Positions 7,118 through 16,588 of a stretch of 42,507 bases of DNA are shown here, one piece after another. A model generated the notes under the pieces. That model was not told where the DNA came from. It saw nothing but the letters and a program-made list of their open reading frames with translations, and did not search any database. The first letter of the stretch is position 1; each line of letters starts with the position of its first letter. A program made the position numbers and the translations under genes. The stretch spans positions 1-42,507 of the forward strand of contig PCUU01000086.1 of assembly GCA_002786855.1 (NCBI GenBank). The letters are read 5' to 3'. Source of the stretch: Cytophagales bacterium CG12_big_fil_rev_8_21_14_0_65_40_12 (lineage in GTDB: Bacteria; Bacteroidota; Bacteroidia; Cytophagales; Cyclobacteriaceae).

Positions 7118-8674
7118 TTGAGGAAAATAAATTCCACAAAAATCAAAGAACAAAAAAATCCATTGAAAAACACAAAGGTAATAATTATTGGTAGCGGAAT
7201 GGGAAGTTTATCCGCGGCTGCATTATTGGCGAAGAAAGGGCTTGATATACAAGTATTTGAGCAGAACTATTTACCAGGAGGTTGCACCACAAGCTATTGG
7301 AGAAAGGGTTTTGTTTTTGAAGCGGGTGCGACTACTTTGGTAGGACTAGATGAGCACATGTCTCTGAAATATGTATTGGAGGAAACGGGGATTGAAATTA
7401 GTGCTCGGAAATTGGATTTGCCTATGTTGGTTCATCTGCCCAATGGAGAAACTATAAGCCGATTTCAGGATATCGAACAATGGATTAATGAAGCAGAGCG
7501 AGTATTTGGGAAGAAAGGCCAACGGGCGTTTTGGACCGATGCTTATCAGATTAGCCAATTTGTTTGGAAGACTTCGCTCAAACAAAAGAGTTTTCCGCCC
7601 ACCAGTTTTTCAGATTTAATTAGCGCGGTCAAAAATGTAGAACTGAGCCAAATCAAAAATTTACCAAGTGCCTTTTTAAGTGTTGACCATTTGCTCAGAA
7701 AATATGGACTGCACGAAAATGAGCTTTTCATCAAATTCGTGAATGAGCAATTGATGATTACGGCTCAGAATACCAAAGAAGAAGTCAATTGGCTGTTTGG
7801 CGCCACCGCACTTTGCTATACCAATTATGGCAACTACTACATCGATGGTGGCCTATTGAATTTGGTGAATCCGTTTGTGAAATACATTGAATCCAAGGGT
7901 GGTGAAGTTTTGCTTCGCGAAGGAGTAACAAGAGTTGAAAAGCTTGGACAGCGATACAAAGTGATCACTACCAAAGGTGAATACACTTGCGATTATTTGA
8001 TTTCGGGATTACCTATTAACAATACATTCGAGATTTACCAAGGCGCTTATCAGACAAAACTAAAGTCAAAATTGATGGAATCGAAACAACTGAATTCTGC
8101 ATTTCAAATGGGAATTGGTTTCAAGTCCAATCAGCATTTCGGAGCGCTTCATCATCAAATTCATTTGACCAGCCCATTGGCCGAAACTGGTTCAGATTCA
8201 ATTTTCATAAGCCTAAGTCATGAAGATGATGGGACACGATGTGACGCAAAGGGTCAAAGAGTAATGTCGATCAGTACTCATATCCCAGATCCTGAAAATA
8301 GAATCGTTAATAATGAAATAGCTGAGGCGGCAATCATTCAGATTTTAGAAGAAAGAGGATTCTTAAGGAAGGAAGATATTGTTTACCAGCATTCCTCTAC
8401 ACCAAAATCATGGAGTAAATGGACGGGAAGAAAATGGGGTTTTGTCGGAGGTTATCCCCAGTATTTGAAGATCAAACCTTGGCAAATGTTGGACGCCAGA
8501 TTAGATGGGCATAAAGCTTACCTCGTGGGTGATACCGCTTACCCAGGTCAAGGTATTCCAGGGGTTACCCTATCAGGGATTATTGCAGTCGAAAAAATGA
8601 GCAGGGATTGGGGATTGTATCCCTCTCCAAAAGTTAAGACATTAAGGTCAAAGCAGGATAGAATTAAGCTGTGA
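7118..8674 (+). CDS. CrtI / carotenoid isomerase-like FAD oxidoreductase
   Basis: A 518-residue flavoprotein with an N-terminal dinucleotide fold (VIIIGSGMGSLSAAALLAKKG, then an acidic FEQ at the strand end) and the second FAD-contact motif near the C terminus (AYLVGDTAYPGQGIPGVTLSG). Together with GGCTTSYWRKGFVFEAGATT this places it in the phytoene desaturase / carotenoid isomerase / retinol saturase superfamily. The substrate is unknown: no phytoene synthase or cyclase is nearby, so a carotenoid role is not proven. The start is uncertain. TTG at 7118 gives a 20-residue Lys-rich lead, another TTG lies at 7163, and there is no ATG before the FAD motif. It is divergent from the pterin operon across 90 bases. 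Confidence 0.8.
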   Translation: MRKINSTKIKEQKNPLKNTKVIIIGSGMGSLSAAALLAKKGLDIQVFEQNYLPGGCTTSYWRKGFVFEAGATTLVGLDEHMSLKYVLEETGIEISARKLDLPMLVHLPNGETISRFQDIEQWINEAERVFGKKGQRAFWTDAYQISQFVWKTSLKQKSFPPTSFSDLISAVKNVELSQIKNLPSAFLSVDHLLRKYGLHENELFIKFVNEQLMITAQNTKEEVNWLFGATALCYTNYGNYYIDGGLLNLVNPFVKYIESKGGEVLLREGVTRVEKLGQRYKVITTKGEYTCDYLISGLPINNTFEIYQGAYQTKLKSKLMESKQLNSAFQMGIGFKSNQHFGALHHQIHLTSPLAETGSDSIFISLSHEDDGTRCDAKGQRVMSISTHIPDPENRIVNNEIAEAAIIQILEERGFLRKEDIVYQHSSTPKSWSKWTGRKWGFVGGYPQYLKIKPWQMLDARLDGHKAYLVGDTAYPGQGIPGVTLSGIIAVEKMSRDWGLYPSPKVKTLRSKQDRIKL

Positions 8675-8903
8675 TCTTATAAATGCAACTTTTGGAGAGT
8701 TTTAGACAACGTACTGTGAATCGTACATCACCATTGTCCTACTTATTTATCAGATAGAAAGGGAGTTAAACTAGATACTCTAGTGCATTTTAATTCATCA
8801 TCTAAAACTTACAATTACGAAGTACGATTTTCGTAAATCGTACTTCGTAAAGCATAAATTTACCAATCTAAATTGTAGTCGAATTTTATTCCTCAGTGAT
8901 TTC
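8675..8903. other. convergent intergenic region with palindromes
   Basis: A 229-base gap between the stops of two convergent genes. It holds the 16-bp palindrome listed separately, a smaller inverted repeat ACTAGA-TAC-TCTAGT, and near 8710-8730 a partial match to one arm of the large palindrome (GAATCGTACATC versus AAATCGTACTTC). There is no open frame worth calling. Confidence 0.5.
8815..8850. repeat. perfect 16-bp palindrome, possible terminator
   Basis: TTACGAAGTACGATTT at 8815-8830 is followed by loop TCGT and the exact reverse complement at 8835-8850. It lies between two convergent genes, where a bidirectional terminator is expected, but there is no T-run after either arm. The neighbouring half-copy suggests a palindromic repeat element rather than an ordinary terminator. 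Confidence 0.75.
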
Positions 8904-10628
8904 TTATTTCAAACCAGCGTCATACGCTACTTTACCAGCGACAATGGTCATAGCTACTTTCGTTTTAAGGATATCATCTTCTGCAATTGTCATGATATCC
9001 TTGTCAAAAACGGTGAAGTCAGCTGCTTTGCCTACTTCGATTGAACCCTTGAAATCTTCCTCAAATTCAGCATAAGCACCATAAATAGTGAAAGAGCGCA
9101 GCGCTTGATCTCTGGTCATTTTCTGGGCAGGCTCATATCCACCTTCAGGTAAACCTGCTAGTGTTCTGCGCGAAACCGAAGCATAAAAAGAGGGGATAGG
9201 ATCAACTGGCTCAACAGGCGCATCTGTTCCGTTCGGGATAATTGCCCCTGATTTTAATAAATCTTGCCAAACATAAGCGCCATCTTCTATGCGCTGCTTT
9301 CCTAAACGATCAATCGCCCAAGGCCTGTCAGAACTCATATGAACTGCCTGCATGGCAGGAATAACGCCCAGTTCTCCAAATCTTGGTATATCTTCTTTAC
9401 TCAAATGTTGTGCATGTTCAATTCTAAAACGGTGGTCTTTAGCGCCTTCAGGATTATTGATGAAAGCGGTTTCATAGCGATCTAAGATTTCGCGATTTGC
9501 CCTGTCGCCAATGGCATGGGAGCAGACTTGAAAACCAAGTTCCAGGCCTTTGGCGGAGACTTCATCCACCACTTCCATTGGTAAAGTTTCGTGACCAAAG
9601 TGACCTGTTCTATCCGTGTATTCTTCGAGCAACCATGCCCCACGAGGGCCTAGGGCTCCATCACAATTCAATTTGATAGAACGGACAGTGACAAAATGAT
9701 CTGGGTCAATCATTGGACCTTTTTCATACCAGGCATCTAGTAATTCTGGTTGACGGCCAGTAAGCATCACATATAATCGAATACCCAATTTTCCTTCCGC
9801 TTTGAATCTTTGCAATCTATCAATAAATGCTTGTCCTGAACCCGCATCGTGAAAACTGGTAATACCTTTTTCTAAACATTCTTGAATCGCCATTTCTAAG
9901 GCTTGATCATCTTTTTCTTCGGTGTCACGAGGTACAAGTCTTCCGACTAAACCTGCGGCTCTTTCAGTAAAAACACCCGTTGGATTACCCAGATCATCTT
10001 TGATGATTTCTCCGCCTTCCACCTGACTCGAAAGTTGTTCGATGCTTAATCGGTTGACTCCTGCTAATTGCATGGCTTTTTGATTGGCGAAAGCAGCATG
10101 ACCACTGGCATGACGCAGGTAAACAGGGTTGTTTGGCGAAGCTGCACTCAGCAAATCATGTGTTTGAAAACCTTTCACCATGTTATCTGGTCTTTCAATC
10201 CATTTATCTTGATGCCAGCCACGGCCAGTGATCCAATCACCTGGAGCAGCTTTTTCTACAGCTTCGGCCACCTTGGCCACTAACTCATCGTAGGTTTTGA
10301 CATACATCAGGTCGAGTTCCAATTTATTGTAACCAACGCCCATAAGGTGACCATGCGATTCAATAAAGCCTGGGGTCATCGTTTTGCCTTGAAGGTCAAC
10401 GACTTTGGTGTTTTCCCCTTTGAGTTTTTGTATGGTGGACGTTTCGCCAACGGCAGTAATCATTCCGTTTTTAACCGCAACCGCTTGGATCTGAGTGTTT
10501 ACATCGTCAACCGTATAGACAATACCGTTGATGAAAATGGTATCGGCTGTGTCTTTTTCTGAAAGAGAAGAACAGGCAAAAGTGAAAATGAGAAGGCTCA
10601 AGAGTAAGCCGCGATAGATGAGTTTCAT
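8904..10628 (-). CDS. lipoprotein amidohydrolase, YtcJ-like
   Basis: A 574-residue metal-dependent hydrolase of the amidohydrolase superfamily. I chose the ATG at 10628, not the upstream one at 10679, because it directly precedes a lipoprotein signal (LLLSLLIFTFAC, with C19 as the lipidated Cys). The metal-site motifs are present in order: ESHGH after the first strand, KLNCDGALGPRGAW in the middle, RIEHAQH with the metal His, and GTDAPVEPVDP with the catalytic Asp. The layout matches the large YtcJ-like group, which hydrolyses N-acyl or amide bonds on poorly defined substrates. It should sit on the periplasmic face of a membrane. It follows the M16 gene by 93 bases, so it may have its own promoter. 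Confidence 0.85.
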   Translation of the reverse strand: MKLIYRGLLLSLLIFTFACSSLSEKDTADTIFINGIVYTVDDVNTQIQAVAVKNGMITAVGETSTIQKLKGENTKVVDLQGKTMTPGFIESHGHLMGVGYNKLELDLMYVKTYDELVAKVAEAVEKAAPGDWITGRGWHQDKWIERPDNMVKGFQTHDLLSAASPNNPVYLRHASGHAAFANQKAMQLAGVNRLSIEQLSSQVEGGEIIKDDLGNPTGVFTERAAGLVGRLVPRDTEEKDDQALEMAIQECLEKGITSFHDAGSGQAFIDRLQRFKAEGKLGIRLYVMLTGRQPELLDAWYEKGPMIDPDHFVTVRSIKLNCDGALGPRGAWLLEEYTDRTGHFGHETLPMEVVDEVSAKGLELGFQVCSHAIGDRANREILDRYETAFINNPEGAKDHRFRIEHAQHLSKEDIPRFGELGVIPAMQAVHMSSDRPWAIDRLGKQRIEDGAYVWQDLLKSGAIIPNGTDAPVEPVDPIPSFYASVSRRTLAGLPEGGYEPAQKMTRDQALRSFTIYGAYAEFEEDFKGSIEVGKAADFTVFDKDIMTIAEDDILKTKVAMTIVAGKVAYDAGLK

Positions 10629-10721
10629 TGGTGCATTAATTTTACTTTTGAAACTACGCCTTTTCAACTGAACGAGCAACAGACTTTTTATGAGGAAAGA
10701 TGAGTTTGGAAGTCCTTAAAC

Positions 10722-11993
10722 CTAACCCTTTTCTGGCCCTGCCACGAACGTATAGAATGAATCAGGTTGTAGGTGTTTGTTGATCATTTCGTGAATGTCT
10801 GCGCTTGATACAGCATAAATGTTGTCAAGGTAGTTTTCGTAAAAAAACATGTCCATGCCCTGATAATGAACCGCCTTGAACTTATCCATTATGGCAAAAG
10901 GAGAACTTAAGGAACCAGCAAATGATCCCGCCATGTAGTTTTTAACCGTTTCCAACTCTTCTGCACCCACCATTTCGTTTTGAAGCGTCCTAATTTCGTG
11001 GAAGATCTCGTCTAATGTAGCCTGCTCATTTTCGCCATTCACCTCAGTGCCTATATTGAAATAGCCATCTTGATTGAGGGAATATAAATGAGAATAAATA
11101 CCATAAGTATAGCCCTTGTCTTCTCTTATGTTTTTCATCAATCTTGATCCAAAGAAGCCACCCAAAAGCTCGTTGCTTACGGTGAATTTCATATAGTCAG
11201 GGTGCGTTCTGTTGAAGAGTCTTTTGCCCACTTTGATCGAAGACTGAATAAAAGTGGGTTTTCTTACTTCTATCAATTTTTGAGACGAAGGAATCACCTC
11301 GATTGATCGGCTGACAACCCTTTTTATTTCGCTTTCTCCAAATTTTGTTTGAAGTGTTCGTAAGAAGTTCTCAGGCAGTTTCCCAGTGACAAATACATCA
11401 AAATCGCTGAAATTGGTATTGAAAAAGGCTTTGACTAGATCTAAACTTACAGCCTTTATTTCGTTAACTGTGTTTTGTCTTCCATAGGGATGTGCATCAC
11501 TGTACAATTGAGCCCTAAGTCCAACAGATGATAAATAACTGCCTTTTTCAAAGTTCAATTCCAGTTTTTGAATTTCCTTCTTTTTCAGAGATTCGAATTG
11601 GGCTTCATCAAATCGAGGACTGCTGATGAGTTCTGCCAGTAAATCGACATTCTTATCAAAGAATTTTGACAGGCCATAAAATGACAGACTGCTTTGATCG
11701 AAGCCAGGGGAAAACTCAGTAAAACTACCAATGAAATCTATGGCTTCAGCAAGTTCGTGGGCATTCTTGTTCGTGGTGCCTTCGTTCAGCATTTTCAGCG
11801 TAAGCCCAATCAAATTGTACTGATCGGTAAACCAACTTCCACTTTGAATGACCAATTCAATTTTAAATACTTCAACCGCTGGGTCATTTCTAAAATACAC
11901 TTTTCTTCCGTTAGAAAGTGTTTCTGAAGCTATTTGAGGAATATTAACCTTGGTGATTGGCTTAAAACTCGGAGGGGTTTTCCTGTCCAGCAT
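10722..11993 (-). CDS. M16-family protein without zinc motif
   Basis: A 423-residue protein with the two-lobe architecture of the M16 (insulinase / processing peptidase) family. The catalytic HxxEH expected after the first strand is absent: the segment after SGSWFTDQYNLIG reads TLKMLNEGTT. The C-lobe substrate-binding motif is kept (MKNIREDKGYTYGIYSHLY), which is typical of the non-catalytic subunit of M16 pairs. The catalytic partner normally encoded next door is not in this window. No signal peptide is visible, so it appears cytoplasmic. The start lies 5 bases after the porV stop, at the end of the T9SS operon; a link to secretion is guilt by association only. Confidence 0.85.
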   Translation of the reverse strand: MLDRKTPPSFKPITKVNIPQIASETLSNGRKVYFRNDPAVEVFKIELVIQSGSWFTDQYNLIGLTLKMLNEGTTNKNAHELAEAIDFIGSFTEFSPGFDQSSLSFYGLSKFFDKNVDLLAELISSPRFDEAQFESLKKKEIQKLELNFEKGSYLSSVGLRAQLYSDAHPYGRQNTVNEIKAVSLDLVKAFFNTNFSDFDVFVTGKLPENFLRTLQTKFGESEIKRVVSRSIEVIPSSQKLIEVRKPTFIQSSIKVGKRLFNRTHPDYMKFTVSNELLGGFFGSRLMKNIREDKGYTYGIYSHLYSLNQDGYFNIGTEVNGENEQATLDEIFHEIRTLQNEMVGAEELETVKNYMAGSFAGSLSSPFAIMDKFKAVHYQGMDMFFYENYLDNIYAVSSADIHEMINKHLQPDSFYTFVAGPEKG

Positions 11994-11998
11994 ATCGA

Positions 11999-13150
11999 TT
12001 ACTTTGCCTTTTTATCGATATTATAAGTCATTCCAAATCTTAAAGTTTCCGCCAATGGATGTTCTTGAAGTGTTGGCACTAAATAAGCGAAGTCAATGCC
12101 AATTGCTTTAACTTTGAAGCCTACACCCGCGGTAAAATATTTTCTGTTCCCCTTGTTTTGATGTTCTGAAAAGTAGCCAGTTCTTATCGCAAAGGTCTCT
12201 TTGTACTCATATTCAAAGCCAACAGAAATCATAAATTCTTGAAGCTCTTCTTTAAAACCGTTGGGAGCATCACCAAATGATCCGAACATACCAGCAATCA
12301 GAGATTTGTCTCTATGGCTGCCGTTAGGCTGCGGAGTTGGCACCATTAGTTTATTCAAATCCAACGCGAAAGTTACTTTGTTGTAAGGATCAAGGAAACT
12401 GGAAACTGCAGTACCGATTCTCAAATTCGTAGGAATAAAATCTTCTTCATCGGCAGAATTGTATGATATTTTTGCACCAATGTTTGATATGACCCCACCA
12501 AAAGCCAATTGTGTTGGTTTGCCCAAGATGGTTTTCTCAGATTTGTAATAGACACCGATATCGGCAGCAATACTGGTTCCGGGTTTTGGGTCCGAAACTG
12601 GGCTCGTGGTAATATTTCCCGATAGGTTAGAATTGATAAATTTACCGGTTACACCAATGCTGAGTGCATTGCTTAATTTTTGAGAATAAGTACCTGCAAT
12701 CGCGAATTCCTTAGGACTAATGATCTGAAGATTGTTACCAGCACCATCGGTAAGCTGAATTTCACCTAAATCGAAATAAGTAAGCGAAATACCAAAAGCC
12801 TGACTATCGTTCAGCTTTTTGTAAGCCGACAAATAAGAAATCGACATGTCGTCTACAAACTTACTTAGCCAAGGAGTATAAGATGCTGCAAAACCGAAAT
12901 CGTTGTTCAAATAGGCCAGCTTAGCGGGGTTCCAATGAATGGCATTGGCGTTCGGAGCAGTGGCTGCACCGACATCTCCCATGGCACCAGAAATTGGATC
13001 TGGAGCGATTGTCAGAAATGGAACAGCGGTAGTAATTACGTTTCTCGCGGTGTCTTGTCCCGAAATAACACCAGAGTTTTGTGCTAAAGCTGGAAAGGAA
13101 AAAATACTTGCTAAAACCAGGATAGTAACAACCCTAATGTTAATCTTCAT
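11999..13150 (-). CDS. porV: T9SS outer-membrane shuttle protein PorV
   Basis: A 383-residue FadL-like outer-membrane beta-barrel of the T9SS. PorV (LptO) collects cargo leaving the SprA pore and delivers it to the PorU attachment complex. Family hallmarks are the signal peptide ending in FPALAQ, the early PFLTIAPDPISGAMGDVGAATAPNANAIHWNPAKLAY segment and the alternating barrel strands to the end (RFGMTYNID). I prefer the ATG at 13150. A TTG at 13165 would add five residues but overlaps a -7-like box (13163-13170). It lies 31 bases downstream of porU and 5 bases upstream of the M16 gene, in one operon. Confidence 0.95.
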   Translation of the reverse strand: MKINIRVVTILVLASIFSFPALAQNSGVISGQDTARNVITTAVPFLTIAPDPISGAMGDVGAATAPNANAIHWNPAKLAYLNNDFGFAASYTPWLSKFVDDMSISYLSAYKKLNDSQAFGISLTYFDLGEIQLTDGAGNNLQIISPKEFAIAGTYSQKLSNALSIGVTGKFINSNLSGNITTSPVSDPKPGTSIAADIGVYYKSEKTILGKPTQLAFGGVISNIGAKISYNSADEEDFIPTNLRIGTAVSSFLDPYNKVTFALDLNKLMVPTPQPNGSHRDKSLIAGMFGSFGDAPNGFKEELQEFMISVGFEYEYKETFAIRTGYFSEHQNKGNRKYFTAGVGFKVKAIGIDFAYLVPTLQEHPLAETLRFGMTYNIDKKAK

Positions 13151-13162
13151 GGAAATTTTTTT

Positions 13163-13170
13163 CAAAGATA
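13163..13170 (-). promoter_or_regulatory. possible -7 box in front of porV
   Basis: On the minus strand this reads TATCTTTG, an exact TANNTTTG match 12 bases before the porV ATG, in the porU-porV gap. No -33 TTG is at the right distance, and transcription from here would give a very short leader. It could be chance within an AT-rich gap. Confidence 0.3.
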
Positions 13171-13181
13171 CTATTATATAA

Positions 13182-16100
13182 CTAATATGAAATAATAAGT
13201 TTCTGACGCTTTACATGCGTTTTACCGCTATTTATAGCCCTCAAAAACACGCTGTAAATATATATTCCTTTGCCCAATTTACTGCCATATTGATCAGTGC
13301 CGTCCCAAGCAATTGTTTGATTATTGGTGCTGTTTTCAATTTCAGAAACAAGCGATATCACCTTTTCGCCTTTTGAATTTATGATTTCAATAATAATTTC
13401 TAGGGCTTCGCCTGCGCTGTTGTGCGACACGCTAAAAGTAGTATTGTTAATCAACGGATTGGGGTAGCTGTTTATTTCTGAAATCAGTGTAGAATTTTCT
13501 GAAGTGACTTCGAACTGAATACTGGAAGTCGCTACATTATTGAAATTATCCCATGCTTTTATATCTAAAGTGTTGGTGCCCAAGGGTAATCCTCGCATAG
13601 GAAAATTAACCTCACCTTTTCTGAAATCGTCTTTCACTGCTTGATAAAATCCATTCAAGTTGTAGGTGATCGAATCATTGAGTGTTGCCGATAGATTTTG
13701 ACCAATTCCACTTTCAGAAATATTGATACCGCTTTCATCAAAGACCTTTAAAAGCAGTGTGGCATCTTTCTTTACCACAATCTTGGATACATTGGTCGTG
13801 TCGTTGATAAAGGCACCAATGCTTGGAGGCTGGGTATCGTTGATAACGGCCTTACTGGTACCCCCTAAAACAAAGTCGATTTTGGCTCCCATGGCATCTT
13901 GAATATTATCCGTTTTGAAGGCATACATGCTGATTTTGCCTGCTCCAAATTGATAATTGATGTTTTTGGGTACTACGAATTCAATTTTGAACAGTCCATT
14001 TTTAATACTTGCTTTTCCATTGAATAATTGGCTATCTCGCTCTAAGTATTCAAAGGGAACGCTTTCCGAACCCAAGGTTTTGCGGCTACTGCGTTTGTCA
14101 AACAAGCTAAAATCAAGCTCTCCGTTAAATGAACTGACTGTTTGTTGTTCATTCACGATTTCACCCTCAACAATTACCCGCTGCAAAGCCTGCAATGTGT
14201 CTGGCTCATTGTCTAATGCCTTGTCATTAATCTTCGTAATCTTTATTTCATTTTTAGGATAGCTAAGGCGCATGCTTGGGTCGGCCAACAAAATAAAATT
14301 CCTGTTATTGGCGCCATTCAAGGCATTGTTTTTTGAGTATTGAATAATGTCTCCTAAGCGTTGAAATTCACCATTTGGTCGTTCTAAAATCGAACCGTAA
14401 AGGGCTAAATTCAGGGTATAATTCGAAGAAGAGAAAACAGGTCGGGCGGTAGTTATCAAGCCGATGGCACCTCCATTTTCTTTGAAAATAAGTTCTTCAG
14501 CTCCCGAAACTATCATTGGGTCGTCATTGCGGCCAAACTCACAAGTGGCGGTGACCACAAGCGGTAATCGAGTGCTGTTTTTCCAATTGGCGATGGACTC
14601 TAAACTGAGTATTCGCTCTTGCATCCATCCCGTTTCCGCACCGTGACCGGTAAAATTCATGATCAATACCCCTTGCTCAACCGCATCAAGCAGCGCTTTC
14701 TCAGCTTTGGGAGACGATTCCCCGTTGGGTGAACGCAATTGCTCATAGGCATCCAAGTATATTTTTCGAACATTGAATGCCGAATAGCTGGTGTCAACCA
14801 ATGTGGCCAGTCGGTCCGCATCGCGCTGGTGAAGATTGTTATCGCCATCGTCTGCTACAAATACAATCCGCCTTCTCCAGTCTCCAATTCCAGCAATCGA
14901 ATTTTGGTAATTGATGATCTTATCCACTGCAATTTTTGCTTGAGCCGGGCTTGTGCTTGGAATTCTGCCTATGCCAACGTCTAAAATATGGTCACCGCTG
15001 CTGTTTTCAATCCATTCTCCTTCCTCGGGGTCCAAAAAGCCAAAGTAATCGTCTGATGAATAAGAGGTCAATGGATGAAGCGAACTTCTTGATTCATAGG
15101 TGGGAACGAAATTTGTGTTGTTTTCAATTCTGTTTTTGTAATCATAGGAGCCCTTGCCGAAAAGTAATAGGTACTTGAATCTGTCGCTTTTTGATTTTAA
15201 ATAGGCCATGAAATCACGGATGGCAGTTACATCAGGCCTACCTGAGCTGAATTCATTATAGATCTGCTGGGGAGTTGCTACTAAAACGTTGAGTTGATCC
15301 GCAGAGCGTCTAAAATCTGCCAACCGATGTGCTTCTGTTAAAAATTCTTCTGCGCTCACAATCACCAAATCTGGAACAGCCGAGCCTCGTAAATCTTGAT
15401 TGGGAAGCGAAATAAAAATATCGGGTGCTGGTAGATTACTTGGGTCGAAAGCCACATAGGTTTGAAGTTCGTCCGAAAAGGCACCAAAGCTTAAAGTTGA
15501 ACCGTTGAGCACCTTGTTTTGAAGGGAAGGGGTTAAAGGCCTTGTAATGTCCCAAACGAGTACATTAGCATTGGCATTGTTGATTTTGAAAGTACTGATA
15601 CCATTGTCCAAGGCACTAGTGCTTCGAAAAATTAAAGCTTTGGAATCGAATTGTAAATTTGATGGAATGTCCAGCAAAAAGTAGTTCAGGTAGGCCAAAG
15701 CATTGTTTACCCCTCGTTTATCAAAAGTCATTTCTAAGCTCAAACTATTCAAAACACTTAATGATGAAGAATTTATGCTGAAATCCCCTGTAGATGCTGC
15801 ACCTTTAATTCCATAGCGTGTATTTGGAATTGATTCTAAATTTATTCCGCCTAAAGTTTGATTGTTCAGCCTGATGTTGGCGGATGTACTGCCAAAGGCT
15901 TGGGCCATTAATCCTATGCTAACATTTATAGGTTGGTTTGCAGTAATATTCAAATCTTGAAAATCGAAGTTGATCTTATTCTCAATCCCGAAGCTTTCTC
16001 CAAACCATTCACGGCCCGAGCCTAAAATATTGACATCATCCAGTTCGTGGGCAATGATTTTGTTATAAAAAGTAACTAGAGGATTATCTGGACCAAGATC

Positions 16101-16583
16101 AGCTAATTCATTCATTCTTATCCCTTTATCTTCTTTTAAGGTAAGAAAGTAGCTGAGCTTTTCAGCATATAGGTTTTTGGTGACACTAAATTTTCGATCG
16201 GTTTTGTCAAAATTCAGTGCATCAACCCTGTCCACATAGAAGAGTAAATAATCCTCATTATTAAAAACACCATCGGCTTCTCCAATTACAGAAATTGCAT
16301 TTTCCGTCAGGTCATTCGCTCGCTCAATCGATAGTGCTTGAGGAAGCATCCCTCCATTGTTTCCGTAGATGGCCAGGTTTCTTGGATCAAGGTTGGCAAC
16401 ATCAAAACCCATATTCGAAAGCAAAGTTCGGTCGATTTTATAGACGCCTTCTTGGGCGAATTCCATTTTCACCCATTTACCAGACGAAAGGACACTATTG
16501 TCTTGGCCGTGGGCCTGAAGCGTGAATAGCAGCAATAGCGCGCCAATTAGGGAAATATGTTTTGATCGAAACCTCAAGGCCAT
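13182..16583 (-). CDS. porU: T9SS sortase PorU, C25 cysteine protease family
   Basis: A 1133-residue secreted protein. PorU removes the C-terminal signal of T9SS cargo at the cell surface and joins the new end to a lipid anchor. After a signal peptide ending at TLQAHGQ come a long beta-rich N-terminal region, then the gingipain-type (C25) protease core with H647 in MNFTGHGAETGW and C681 in VTATCEFGR as the catalytic dyad, then Ig-like domains. Residues from about 1035 (SYPNPLINNTTFSV onward) form a T9SS C-terminal domain ending KLIISY. PorU itself is known to carry such a domain. The gene sits 5 bases after pssA and upstream of porV, in one operon. Confidence 0.95.
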   Translation of the reverse strand: MALRFRSKHISLIGALLLLFTLQAHGQDNSVLSSGKWVKMEFAQEGVYKIDRTLLSNMGFDVANLDPRNLAIYGNNGGMLPQALSIERANDLTENAISVIGEADGVFNNEDYLLFYVDRVDALNFDKTDRKFSVTKNLYAEKLSYFLTLKEDKGIRMNELADLGPDNPLVTFYNKIIAHELDDVNILGSGREWFGESFGIENKINFDFQDLNITANQPINVSIGLMAQAFGSTSANIRLNNQTLGGINLESIPNTRYGIKGAASTGDFSINSSSLSVLNSLSLEMTFDKRGVNNALAYLNYFLLDIPSNLQFDSKALIFRSTSALDNGISTFKINNANANVLVWDITRPLTPSLQNKVLNGSTLSFGAFSDELQTYVAFDPSNLPAPDIFISLPNQDLRGSAVPDLVIVSAEEFLTEAHRLADFRRSADQLNVLVATPQQIYNEFSSGRPDVTAIRDFMAYLKSKSDRFKYLLLFGKGSYDYKNRIENNTNFVPTYESRSSLHPLTSYSSDDYFGFLDPEEGEWIENSSGDHILDVGIGRIPSTSPAQAKIAVDKIINYQNSIAGIGDWRRRIVFVADDGDNNLHQRDADRLATLVDTSYSAFNVRKIYLDAYEQLRSPNGESSPKAEKALLDAVEQGVLIMNFTGHGAETGWMQERILSLESIANWKNSTRLPLVVTATCEFGRNDDPMIVSGAEELIFKENGGAIGLITTARPVFSSSNYTLNLALYGSILERPNGEFQRLGDIIQYSKNNALNGANNRNFILLADPSMRLSYPKNEIKITKINDKALDNEPDTLQALQRVIVEGEIVNEQQTVSSFNGELDFSLFDKRSSRKTLGSESVPFEYLERDSQLFNGKASIKNGLFKIEFVVPKNINYQFGAGKISMYAFKTDNIQDAMGAKIDFVLGGTSKAVINDTQPPSIGAFINDTTNVSKIVVKKDATLLLKVFDESGINISESGIGQNLSATLNDSITYNLNGFYQAVKDDFRKGEVNFPMRGLPLGTNTLDIKAWDNFNNVATSSIQFEVTSENSTLISEINSYPNPLINNTTFSVSHNSAGEALEIIIEIINSKGEKVISLVSEIENSTNNQTIAWDGTDQYGSKLGKGIYIYSVFLRAINSGKTHVKRQKLIISY

Positions 16584-16588
16584 AACCT

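Noticed and set aside
13182-13490. PorU carrying a T9SS C-terminal domain as an anomaly
   Set aside because: Known PorU proteins carry such a domain themselves, so this is expected for the family.
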